A stretch of DNA of 64,000 bases from Hexactinellida sp. DTS-2022 (taxonomy: Eukaryota > Porifera > Hexactinellida), in assembly GCA_028753945.1 (NCBI GenBank), contig JAPNXP010000017.1, positions 496,001 through 560,000 on the forward strand, in the 5' to 3' direction. The position numbers and the translations under genes were made by a program. The notes beneath the pieces were generated by a model that ran no database searches, had not been told where the DNA came from, and saw only the letters and a program-made list of their open reading frames with translations. Below are positions 32,905 through 44,100 of the stretch, in pieces. Each line of letters begins with the position of its first letter. Position 1 is the first letter of the stretch.

Positions 32905-33456
32905 TTAGTACTAGCGCGCTTCGCTTGCTATTTCGATTGGCTGCAAAACAAAACCACACACCAACCGCGAATTGTTTGGTGTGTGGTTTATATTTCAAAC
33001 ATAATTGAAACATTAATTATATAGCCTAATTAGGGCTAAAATAGGCAAATTAACAATGTGAAATTTTAATAGTTTCGTCATCATGCGATAACGAGTGAGC
33101 ATGTTGGAAATTTGGTGTCACCAACGTGTCCGCATCATTAATGTACATGTTCTATTAAATTTTCAGATTTTATCTCCTAGGGGGTACGAATCTTGTGCGA
33201 TTAAGTGAATTTTCACGCTTCTCAAATTATGACAATGACGTCATAACTTTATGAGGAGTGATAAATTTTGAGTGAAGACCTCAACTTGTTGTCGGGAGCC
33301 AAACTTTACCCCTTTTGTGAAAAAATTACATTTGGAAATCTTACAGTTTCTTCAATCTACACGGAACATACAGACAAATATATATATTTACATATACGTA
33401 CATATACGTACATATAGTATATACTGTATAAATGTTTGTGTTTTAATAGTATAGAT
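32905..33456 (+). repeat. Family A repeat, copy with complete tail
   Basis: Begins near ACTAGCGCGCTTCGCTTGC, with ACCACACACCAACCGC and its inverted partner forming a hairpin, then the shared interior. It ends ACATACAGACAAATATAT...GTTTTAATAGTATAGAT. Disregarding the hAT insertion, the next family A copy (34056-) begins directly after TATAGAT, so two copies are joined head to tail. Confidence 0.6.
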
Positions 33457-34047
33457 CAGTGGTTCTCAAACTGTGGTACGCGTACCACTGGTGGTACGCG
33501 AGCAACTTCTAGTGGTACGCGGAGCTATAGGCGGAGGGAGGAGGAGTCAGGGGAAGGGGGGGCACTTGCTCCTCCCCTAATTCAGCCATTTGAATTGTAG
33601 GCAGTTTATTGTTGATATTATTCAACACCGTCAATACTTTCAATTCTCTAATGTTACTAGAGTACACATTCTAAATCAATTTTATTTTGTTTTTGTTAGC
33701 AAATCATGCTTCCTGCAAGTAGATTAGTAGTTAACATTAAATCTACAAAAATATCCTGGGGTATACTCCCCAAACCCCCTTTGGTCGCTCGCTACGCTCG
33801 CTGCTTTTACATTTGACCGCGCAGAGACTTTCTCCTAACACGCCCTTGAGAGGGGTAGATCATTATACTCTAAAAATACATCAAAATTGAAATGTTATTA
33901 ATATTAAATACAATGGAGATGTATTTTAGTACGATATGCTGTACGTCGTTTTCAGGGGTGAATTTAAATATCGATCATTTTGGTGGTGCGCGGAGACCCT
34001 AATATTTGATGAAGTGGTACGCGCTGTGTAAAGTTTGAGAACCACTG
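33457..34047. mobile_element. 591-bp hAT element, CAGTGGTTCTCAAACTGTGGTACG
   Basis: Starts CAGTGGTTCTCAAACTGTGG and ends AAAGTTTGAGAACCACTG. GTATAGAT is duplicated at 33449-33456 and 34048-34055. GGTACGCG words lie near both ends. No transposase. Inserted at the junction of two family A copies. Confidence 0.93.
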
Positions 34048-34055
34048 GTATAGAT

Positions 34056-34165
34056 ACTAGCTTGCTAGGTATTTTCGCGGCAGAACAAAACCACACACCA
34101 ACCGCTTCGCGGTTAGTGTGTGGCTTATATTCTCATAACATTGATTATAAAGCGTAAGTAGGTCT
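34056..34165 (+). repeat. Family A repeat, 5' part cut by the Ginger-like element
   Basis: ACTAGCTTGCTAGG...GCGGCAGAACAAAACCACACACC, an AACCGCTTCGCGGTT palindrome and TAAAGCGTAAGTAGGTCT match the start of the 58420 copy. The continuation expected after AGG(T/C)CT is not found on the far side of the Ginger-like element. Confidence 0.55.
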
Positions 34166-37100
34166 TGTTTTGGCGGAAATGCCCCCCCCCTCCCTACAGA
34201 TTTGGCCCGGGGGATCCAAATCTGTAAAATATCATTTTGCTTTACAGAAATGGACCCCCTTTACAGATTTGAAGCCCCCTTTTCTATATAGCACCAAACC
34301 AAACATACATTGTGCAACATTGTTACAGTAACAAAGTTGAATTAATGGTGCATATGTCACGGAAGATGTTGACTCGGGGAATTTGTGTGACTTTTCTTCA
34401 GCACTAATGAGTTTTCAATTAACCGCAGCACTGATCAGGTTTCCAATTATGTAGCATTGATAAGGTTTCTGGTGACATTTGCAGTAATTAGGATTCCACA
34501 AATATGATTTTGTAAAACGCCAATATCTTCCGTGATGGAAGATGTTTCAAATATTAAAACATGTTTTACCTGAAGGTATAATATCCGAGTAATTAACTGT
34601 CTTTATATTTTTTAAATTCATTTTTCCAATAACTCTACTGATTACGTTTCAACTCTGCTCATGGATCCCTCAGAATACGAGGATATATTGACCTTTTTAA
34701 AATCAGACTCCTATCCAAATGGATTTACGAAGGATCATAAGCGAATTTTAAGAAAAAGCGTCCAACTACTCTATTAATACTGAAATGCTCTTAAAGAAAA
34801 GTGGACAAAGCACGTTGTTGTTATTGAAGACGAAATTTCTAACATTATGCAAGAAATTCACGATAATGTTGGACATCAATGTTCACGATATTCTTATAGC
34901 ATCGCCAAAGAGAGATATTTTTGGCCTGCAATGTTAAACAAATTGATCATACGTTGAAAATTGTATTTACTGCCAAAGAAATCGACCCACTTTCAAAGCC
35001 CCCACTACCCCTCTGCAACCCCTTCCAGTCATCACAAAGGTGTGGTTTCGTGTGGGAATGAATCTTAAGGGGCCGCTAATTGATTCAGAAGGATATAAAT
35101 ACATCTTAACATTTATGGATCACTTTACAAAGTGGATTGAAACATGCCCTCTCAGAACAAAAGAAGCTATTTAAGTGGCCAGGGGGATTTTCTCGATTTA
35201 TTGTCGACTAGAAGCGCCTGTACTAATTATTTGCGATAATGGCACTGAATTTAAGAACCGAATTTCAAAGGAGTTACATGAAGCGTACAATTGCAAGTTG
35301 ATCTTTTCAGCACCGTATCATCCTCAGACAAATGGCTTAGTTGAGTCAGCGCACCAAGCTATCAAGAGATCACTGATAAAAATGTTGAATGGAAAGAGTG
35401 AAAATTGGGTACACTTCCTTGAAGAAGTAACTTTCTCTCTTATCATCAGGCCCCGTGAAACTACTAAATTATCTGCTTTTGAATTAATTCATGGACACGA
35501 AAACCTCGTTTGCCAACTGAAGCAGGAAACGTTGCATTGCTCTATCCTGACATCCAAGTTGAATCCACTTATTAGAATGATAACGATGAAGAAATAAATG
35601 AATTGATCGATTACATGCAAACTGCACAAGAAAATGATCACAAGCTGGCTGGAGAAAGTCTAGTAAATTTTAAATCTTCCATGAAAAAGCAGTATGACAA
35701 GAGCATTAACCCGATTACTTACAAGAATATTTCCGAATCTGAAGAAGTCCTCATCGAAAATGTCTATCAAAAGAAGAAAGGAGGGAAATTTCAAGATCTG
35801 TGGCTTGGACCCTATCCGGTTGCTAAAGTTAATCGTAAGACTATCAATGTATTCCGTAACAAATCAATCCAGCGTGTTAAAAGATCTAAAGTAAACTCTG
35901 GAAACGACCGGATGCTGTACATTCCTTTGATACAACACCAACTAACCCTCCTCAACTGGAAATAACAGATGAGTTTAGTGCAGATAGTCATCAATCGACC
36001 CTCTTTGGTGCGGAAGAAATAGCACTTGAAACAGTAGAAACTAATATACAAAGGAATTTATGTTGGATATGCTAAATTCAATGAAGAGCGATATTATCCA
36101 TTCAATCAAGACAAATACTCCACTGTCTGAACTCCATCGTGAACTACATCAGAGACGCGACATGTCATTTAAAGAGTTATTCAATTGGCGAACTAATAAT
36201 TACCCTTCTACTTATACTACTCATTCTCCGGATGATCAACACGAAACTACCTTTGTGATGAGTAACCTGTTGACTCAATGGTACTTAGATACTTTCGACA
36301 TCAAAATACATAAATATCAATATACAGATGAAGATTACGAGTTCTCGTCTCAATGGTCAACTAAGAGTTTTGATTATTCTACCAAAGTTATCATCCCTGT
36401 AGTACAACAGCTAATAGCGACTTCTAAAACAACGGACAGTAATGTTCCAATTGACTTCAAGATTACTCTTCGTTTCAACAAATGGAAGACATATGTGCCA
36501 CTTGGGGTGGTCAGCATTAAGGAATTCAACTTGTCAATACCTGTTCTGTTGATAACTTCATTACTCTTCTGAGTTTACATTCTGATATACTCTCGACAGC
36601 TTTCCAACTATCCAGTTTGTCTCTATCTCCAATATTAGAAACAATGTTGTCGTTTATCTCATCTTGCAAATTCAATGAATTGCGATAATGGCTAGCTCCC
36701 CAACTTGGAGCTCAACTTGTGGACTTTCAGTATAACCTTTTTGGGTTCGAAGGGATAAGGTAACCTTATTATCAAAGTTAGGTCTCTGGTCAGATTCTTA
36801 TAAAGTCCTTCTTCAGTGCTGGGGTTGTTGCTGCGAATCTGAGAAAAGACTTAATAAGGCATATGTGACAACCTTTAAAGAAAATTGCCAAGTTACCATT
36901 AATCATCAAATTTAATCAAGTTTTTCATGTCTAAAATGTCGAGACCCAAAAGCCAACATATAATGCATGTCTAAAAATTTGAACAATTATCACCTCTTTT
37001 CATTCTTGAGGTCGGGCATCTTGACTCTGTGTCTAACATTTATGAAATGACATTGAAGATGAAATATTTATTTCATACTATGGAAAACAGATACAGTATA

Positions 37101-37661
37101 GTCTACTTGGATACACTATTCATACTTGCTTACATTTCTCAATGAAAACGAGGCTACGTGATGGTTGGTAACTTGGTATACATATGATGGTTTAGAACAG
37201 CCCAAGCTAAAGCGAGTACTTCCAAATAATAACTCTAGCTTTGTCGGAAGAATCAATTGTATCATATATGTTTGTACCCATACTGATTATAAATCTTAGC
37301 TTCGTGTTAACTATTAGTTAACTATAATCTTATACGTACTTGTTATTAGTTAACTTATTAGTCATGTAACTCATGTTATGTATGCATTAATCAAACAATC
37401 CTAACTTATCTTAAACTAAAACGAAATAACTAGTCGTTGTGACACATTTTGTATTCACACACTCCATTAACATTCCTATACTTATCTTAAACTATAACGA
37501 AATAACTTATCGTTGTGCATATTTTGTATTCACACACTCAAGTAAATTACTTTGCAGTATTATAGAATGAGGTGGTCCAAATCTGTCTGTAAAGCAAAAT
37601 GATATTTACAGATTTGGACCCCCCGGACCAAATCTGTAGGGGGGCCATTTCCGTAAAAACA
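34166..37661 (+). mobile_element. Ginger-like DNA transposon, 3.5 kb, dead
   Basis: The left 80 bp (TGTTTTGGCGGAAATG..., with CAGATTTGGCCCGGGGG and TATCATTTTGCTTTACAG) recur as an inverted repeat at the right end (about 37580-37661, ending CCGTAAAAACA). TGT...ACA ends with a gypsy-like integrase and no reverse transcriptase or LTRs is the Ginger pattern. Flanks are GTCT on the left and GTAC on the right. If the TA-flanked MITE at 37665 is removed the right flank becomes GTAT, a 3-of-4 match to the expected 4-bp duplication. Between the coding part and the right end (36573-37580) I recognise nothing. Confidence 0.8.
34661..36572 (+). pseudogene. Ginger-like integrase/transposase pseudogene
   Basis: Starts ATG 34661 (MDPSEYEDILTFLK). 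In-frame stops follow near residue 38, and the frame then resumes with an H2C2 zinc-binding part (HDNVGHQ, YFWPAM; CIYCQR at 34962). The rve-type core covers 34960-35600, with GMNLKGP where the first catalytic Asp is expected (Asn here), ICDNGTEF with the second Asp, and NGLVESAHQ with the Glu. A stop at 35172 lies inside the core. A GPY/F-like LWLGPYPV segment follows in another frame (35603-35965). A further 170-codon frame (36060-36572) of unknown fold is probably the C-terminal part of the same protein. Several frameshifts; inactive. Confidence 0.85.
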
Positions 37662-37664
37662 GTA

Positions 37665-37923
37665 CCGTATTTATTCGAATAGTAGCCTCTATTCGAATAA
37701 TCGCCTACCTCCAATAATCGCCCCCCTAAAGTAGCAAATAGAAATTCATTACTGCTACCCGGAGTAAACACTTATATCTATTATAACTCACAATACGATT
37801 ATCAACCGATTATCAAAATTAAATTGTAAAAAAATGTAATATTCTAGAAAATTGCTCAAAATTATTGGTCCAAAAATGGAGTAAAAACAATAATCGCCTA
37901 GGCTACTATTCGAGTAAATACGG
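37665..37923. mobile_element. 259-bp TA-flanked MITE, CCGTATTTATTCGAATAGTAG
   Basis: CCGTATTTATTCGAATAGTAG at the left, CTACTATTCGAGTAAATACGG at the right, TA on both sides. The same family is at 58901-59167. It abuts the right end of the Ginger-like element and appears to have inserted into the TA of its target flank. Confidence 0.85.
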
Positions 37924-37929
37924 TATGTT

Positions 37930-38170
37930 GAATGAGTCTTTGAGACACTACTATTCCAAACCATGGATGTGGTATTAGAAATTATACAGTGATATTTTGA
38001 GACGCGTGAGATTTTGAGACGCTACTATAAAAGTAATTTTGACTTAATTTCACTTTTTTATTTGGAATTTAAGAATCTTGCAGTTTTGAGACGATAGTAT
38101 AGATAATCCATTGAGACATAGATGTATTATTATATATTGTTTTGAGACGCTATATATAACAATTTCTTAC
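37930..38170 (+). repeat. TTTTGAGACGCTACT dispersed repeats
   Basis: Five to seven occurrences of (T)TTGAGACGC/ACTACT-like words in 230 bp, possibly subterminal repeats of a lost element. No termini. Confidence 0.45.
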
Positions 38171-38495
38171 TTAATTACCAGTTTTGAACATCTTTCACTA
38201 TATTTTCTAAATGCAATATGTATCCATTTTTAATTAACTTGTATAGTACTGATAAATTATAGCAAGTTATACTTGGAAGCCAATTTCCAAAGTATATCTG
38301 ATTTGACTAGTTGTTCCTACTCTATTAATTTCTCAATTCAGTATATGGTATTAATCTAACAATTGCAGGGATATCTTTAATTCAAAACAAAAACAACTAT
38401 TGCAAACAAACAGAATATATATACTAAATTAATTAAATAAAACATAATAATAAATACATAAACTAAATACAAAACTCAACCAATAAACTATATTA
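38171..38495. other. Unassigned AT-rich stretch
   Basis: Nothing recognised. Confidence 0.4.
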
Positions 38496-38660
38496 AAATC
38501 CCCAAACTATTCCCCTCTTCCTTCACAGTCTCCACCTCCTATCCTTCCTCCCCCTCTTCCTCCTACTCCTCCCCCGTATCAACCTTATCAACGTTACTAC
38601 CTCCCCTTCTCCACTCCACCTCTTCTCTTCCCACGCCCTCCTCTCCTGTTCACACTTCCA
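38496..38660 (+). repeat. Polypyrimidine tract of about 165 bases
   Basis: The plus strand is almost entirely C and T with scattered A (CTCCTCCC-type words). That composition is unlike anything else in the window. The complementary frame is open only in short pieces, so it is not called as coding. Confidence 0.7.
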
Positions 38661-38706
38661 CAAAAATTATTTCAGCATATTCCAAATCAAATATAATAAT
38701 CGTACC

Positions 38707-39494
38707 CATGGCCTACTTAATATACGGCTATATATGTTCCCGAGAAGGCCAAGAAAGAAGAAGGCCAGTTTCTAATTTTCATTTTAGGATAAACTATGCC
38801 TCCTATTGTTGTTATTTGGGTTGTATATGTGGTAATCAACCATTGCGAGTCCAATGGAACCACTTTTGAGAATCTCAGATTTGTGGTTAAGCTGTTTAGG
38901 CGCAATTTAATGATGACGGTAACAATTTATGGTAAAATGAATTTTTTTCAAATATCATTAATTTCAGTTTATTCCTACTTTCTAATAATTTTATAATAGG
39001 AATACTAATATAGGGATATATTTCATACCCCAAAGGCTACTAAATCACAAAATGGCGACATTCTAAAAAAAATGAAAAATTATAAAGCAACCACATGCTA
39101 AAATACAAGTAGTATCCGAATTAAAACTTACTATTTTCGTACATAAAACGTATATAATTGCTGGTTTATATATATTCATTATCAATATATATCCGGAAAA
39201 TGTATTCGAAGTATATTAGCAAATTATTTTCATTTTCTCGCAGTTCTTTATACTCAAATTTTATATTTTTGTATATTTGTGGTGTCATCATTAAATTGCG
39301 CCTAAACAGCTTAACCACAAATCTGAGATTCTCAAAAGTGGTTCCATTGGACTCGCAATGGTTGATTACCCCATATACAACCCGAATAATAACAATAGGA
39401 GGCATAGTTTATCCTAAAATGAAAATTAGAAACTGGCCTTCTTCTTTCTTGGCCTTCTCGGGAACATATATAGCCGTATATTAAGTAGGCCATG
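38707..39494. mobile_element. P-type foldback MITE, 788 bp (copy E1)
   Basis: Same length and nearly identical sequence to 9759-10546. Long arms run about 38707-38916 and 39285-39494, with CATGGCC...GGCCATG ends. TCGTACC is duplicated on both sides (38700-38706, 39495-39501). Confidence 0.88.
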
Positions 39495-39501
39495 TCGTAC
39501 C

Positions 39502-40277
39502 CATGGCCTACTTAATGTACGGCCGTTTATGTCACCGAGAAGTCCAAAAAGAGGCCAGTTTATAATTTTCATTCTAAGCTAAACTATGCTTCCTATTGAC
39601 ATAATTTGCATTGTATATGTGCTAATCAACCATTGCGAGTCCAATGGAATCACTTTTGAGAATCTCAGATTTGTGGTTAAGCTGTTCAGGCGTCATTTAA
39701 CGATGACGGTAACAATTTATGGTCAAATGATTTTTTTTCAAATATCCTAAATATCATTTTATTCCCACTTTCTAATAATTTTATAACAGGAATACTAAAA
39801 TGGAATTTATTTCACACCCCAAAGGCTACTAAATCACAAAATGGCTACATTCGAAAAATTCTAATAAATTATAAAGCAACCACATACTAAAATACTAGTA
39901 TCCGAGTTACAACTTACTATTTTCGTCCATAAAGCGTATATAATTGCTGGTTTATATAAATTCATTATCATTATAAATTTGGAAAATGTATACTAAGTAT
40001 TTATTCAAAATATCTCCAATTTATCGTAGTTCTTTAGACTCGAATTGTATATTTTGTATTTTTGTGGTGTCATCATTAAATGGCGCTTAAACAGCTTAAC
40101 CACAAATCTGAGATTATCAAAAGTGGTTCCATTGGGTCGCAATGGTTGATTACCCCATATACAATACAAATTATGCCAATAGGAAGCATAGTTGGGCTTA
40201 TAATGAAATTTATAAACTGGCCTTGTATTTTTTGGCCTTCTCGCTGACATATACGGCCGTATATTAAGTAGTCCATG
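39502..40277. mobile_element. P-type foldback MITE (copy E2)
   Basis: Starts CATGGCCTACTTAATGTACG and ends CGTATATTAAGTAGTCCATG. It is more diverged from the 788-bp type than E1 is. It directly follows E1, sharing the TCGTACC between them; its own right flank is TCGACTA. Confidence 0.8.
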
Positions 40278-40284
40278 TCGACTA

Positions 40285-41100
40285 TTTCATTCATTGATTC
40301 TAGTGGATCTGTGACTTCAGAGAAAATCGATTCATCCAAATAACAATCTTCATCGTTGGTATGCAGGTTGTTAATGGTGGACAATAGATCTTGATGCCGG
40401 ACTCTCTTCCCCACATAATCCTGAATGGAGTAGTCCGAGGGATCTTTTATTGCAGGAGTTCATTGCAATCGCAGCCTGTTTGAGCAGTTTGGACCAATGA
40501 TCCCCTATCTGACTCTCCATTTTAATCAGTTTTCAAAATGGATAATTTCGTAAATGGGTCTTAAATTTAATATTACAAAATACTAACTGTTTCAGAATCT
40601 TTTTTGCGCTTCGACTAATCCGTTAGCCATCGGGTGGTAAGCACAAGTGCTACCATTGTTTATTCCCAATTTATTGTTGAATTCCTTAAATATCTGGTAA
40701 ATACAAAAAATAAATACAAAAAATAAATATAATTTACAATACTCTACTGTTTGATAACAATATGTCAGAAGATTCTATCAAACAGTATTACATTATATTA
40801 CTCACACTGCTAGTGAACTCTTTCTCCTAGTCGTGCTGGATAATATCAGGTAATCCCATATCGAGTTAAATATCCTTCAGATTCTGAATAACTTTTTATG
40901 AAATCTTAGACTTGAGAGGGCGTACTGCAACATTTTTGCTCACGTAGCATACAGTGACTCAAATGTGTGTATAGCCGACTTCACTCTCAGGTAGGTAGCA
41001 TATAAGGTCCATTCCTATATGTTTCCATGTTTTATTCGCAGGTAGTATTGGTTGGATTTTCTTTTGCGGTTGAGGTGGCAAGGCCGCTGTCATCTGACAT
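40285..41100 (-). pseudogene. Gypsy/Ginger-type integrase remnant, minus strand
   Basis: Reading leftward from 44850: a KTCHMICQ zinc-finger end (44822-44811, continuing at 41108), KHIGMDL...LPES with the first catalytic Asp (about 41020), PLKSKIS, GLPDIIQHD with a second Asp (about 40850), and then, after about 110 non-matching bases, KLGINNGSTCAYHPMANGLVEAQK with the Glu (about 40625), and a further weak block to 40285. Frames shift and stops occur. The split hAT MITE and the P-like element lie between its zinc finger and core, so this is the oldest layer at the locus. Confidence 0.65.
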
Positions 41101-41111
41101 ATCATATGAGG

Positions 41112-44100
41112 CATAGCCTACTAAACTCAGGCCCGACAATAAAACACCATGGATGCAAACGAAGTCATATAATTACTTATAATCAAAATACACGTGTGTT
41201 AGTATTGAACACTCTCTGATATTTTTATAAACTTAATACATCGGATAATGTAAATTTATTATGATTTTGGTAATGTATTTAATGCACATTGCCTAAAAAT
41301 TAGATGAAATAAATGTTAACATGTTTGAATAATACATATCATACCTACAAATACTGTATGAAATACGACACTATTTAATTTTTAGTTTCTTTAATTTTCG
41401 ACTATCTTCTCCTCTTGAGGCAACAAAGGAATTATAATTCTTGACCATATTAGAGATTAGACAATTCGAAGCTACAAGAAGCAATTTACGTGCAATATCC
41501 CAACCTTCTGTGTTGCAAATTAAACATCTGTTGCGCCAATATTCACTTGAGTCATTCTCAAGGAATCGAATAGATATTTCAATCAAGGTTTTCCTTGGCT
41601 TGAAGCCTACAAACAAATTCCAGACATCTACGCACTGTTTTAGGGTCATGATGATTCGCCACACGAGGACGATTGAATTGAAGGCAGTATCCGACGGCCA
41701 TTTCAATGATCCTCGATCCATTATATCAATAAGTTTATATATCGTAGTTTCTTCAGGATCAAACAGTAGTTCTTTGTCGACAGTCAGGAAATCACGACAA
41801 GAGCGACAATTTTGAGATCTCTTGAGATATTGGTGAACACAGTAACCAGCAATAAAAGCTAAAGACTGTAAAGTATGTTTATCAAGTACGATATTAGAAA
41901 GATCTTGAAGCTTTGATAGAAAAGGTTCCAAGTCAACTTGGTTATTATCATGATCAAGCTCAATAGAAGAGAAACATTTAATAAAATTGTGTAAATTACT
42001 TTCTTTGGAAGAGGACTGTTGTGAAAATAATTTAAGTATACTGGAAATCTTTAGTCGACGTTCAGTTTCGAGGATCTGAGAATAAGACACATGATAATTC
42101 GAACCAGACATCATCCTATACAGTCCAAAATGATGTTCAAGGGGATCAGTCTGTAAGAAATAGGTTAGAACGTAGGCGAATCCGCACTGGGAGGTTAAAT
42201 GATTAACTAAGATCGGAAGGGCAAGACATGTGTGTTTGAAGCTGGTAAACGTTTGTGGGCTTAACTTTCCTTCTTTACCTGGTAGAGATCTCCACGCATC
42301 AAGCCAGTTAACAATTTGGTGACACAGTTCAAATCTTGGATCATTGAGGACTAGTTGTTTTGAGTATTCGTCTTTGAAACGTACATCTTTGTTCGGCCGA
42401 TTGATATTGAAAATTTTCCACATTTTAACAACAATGTCTATAAAATCTGAAGTTTGGCATTTGAATTGATCGGGACGAGACTCGTTGAATATCTTGAGGG
42501 CGGAACTAGTCGATTCGTGGAAAACTCGGAGGGCTAATTTAACGTTCTGTCGTTCCAACTTGGATGGCCAACATGCTTTAGTTGTTAAACGAGGAGCCAT
42601 CTTTGCTATATTATTCTGTTCCAACTTGTATATTAAGCGAATATCATTGAAAGAGGCTTTTTGTAATGTGAGAGGAAATTTTGTGGAAGTAGGGTAAAAA
42701 TCTTCAAAACTAGGATAGATAAATACTTGATTTTCATTCTTTAGATTTAACCAATTATTACGAATAGTCTTTAAGATATGAACGAAATCAAACATAAGGA
42801 TAAGAGATCTTTTTTCAGAGGTAGGATGAGAGACAAGAGGTTGCAAAGTTTTCTGATCAGAAGAGAATAATTTGAAAACATTTACATTAAGTGGATAGTT
42901 GTCAGTGCATAATACTTGAACTAAAAGTCCACATTTTTCGATGTCATCTATTACCTGTACAATAATAGGATGAATATCTTTTGCTCTAGTTGTCGAAAGA
43001 GGCACTAAACGTACCACGGTGGACCATTTTTTGTGCAAACTAGAAACCATTATGGCAAACACAGTCTTGATAGGATCGTCAGGGTTGAGACAAGAGCCAA
43101 TTATTTCTCCGCCCTTATAGGAAACATCAGAAGTTACGTGTATTTCATCCATTTGGACAATAACATTTTTTTCTTGAGGAGAAAAGTTAACTGCTGCTTG
43201 ATTTAGATAAGTGATGTATTCGCTATCTAATCCAAACGATGAATACAGCTTTTCAAGTGTATGATAATGTGGAAGAGCAAGGCAATCTAGAGATTGCAGA
43301 TAATTGTAACAGCTAGGAGAAATGAGATGTGATTTCAATGCCAAAACTTGAGTAATAATGTTGTATCTTCTTCGGGTCTTAGATACAATGGAGTTTTCAA
43401 GTTGGCATGTAATAAACTGAAGTCGAGCTAGTCTAGAAGAATTATCTATGGAGTCCTGTGAGTCTAATGAAGGTGAAATTGATACTTCAAGTTTTGATAT
43501 TGCTTTAGAAATTTGATATCGTGCTTTCTCAATATGTTGCTGGATAGAGTCAGATGGTGAAGGAAGTGTAGTTGCGTTCCCAATCTCAGTGAGAAAAACT
43601 TCGATTTGTCGGATATCATTTATCTGAGTCAGTGAAAGAGTAATATTCTCCTCTTTTCGAAATGCTTTCACATCTAGTGTAGAGTTGATAGTCAAAGAGG
43701 ACTGAACTGAAATGTTATGATGTGATTTTGAAAGTGTGACAAAATGAACTTCACCATCAGCTGACAACCAATATAACCAGTTAGAAGGAAGAGTTTGTAA
43801 TGGCAACTTTTCTACCAACTCTTCAAGAGTTTTAATATGGTATTTAGCTTCTTCTGCCATTCGTGACTCACGACTAAGCTGTAGTGCCATTGTGAATTGG
43901 TCTTCCTGCTTTGACTCGAAAGAAAATCGATGATCGCGAGAAGATGGAGCTGAGTAGTATGAAGGACAGTCTGGTAGAAAGCAAGGAATAGCACCTTTCC
44001 GTAACTTGGGCTGGCCTCTTGGAATTTCGGTTATTGAACCATCTGCATTTTGTAATTTATACGTTTGCTCTACGTCTTCTTCGCGAAAATGTTTAAGGCA

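Noticed and set aside
32905..33456. Hammerhead-type ribozyme in family A
   Set aside because: I looked for a CTGATGA...GAAA core near the conserved hairpin and tail and did not see one; only covariance-model searching could settle it.
34166..37661. An LTR retrotransposon as the source of the integrase
   Set aside because: The flanks are inverted, not direct, repeats, and there is no gag, protease, RT or RNase H in the interval.
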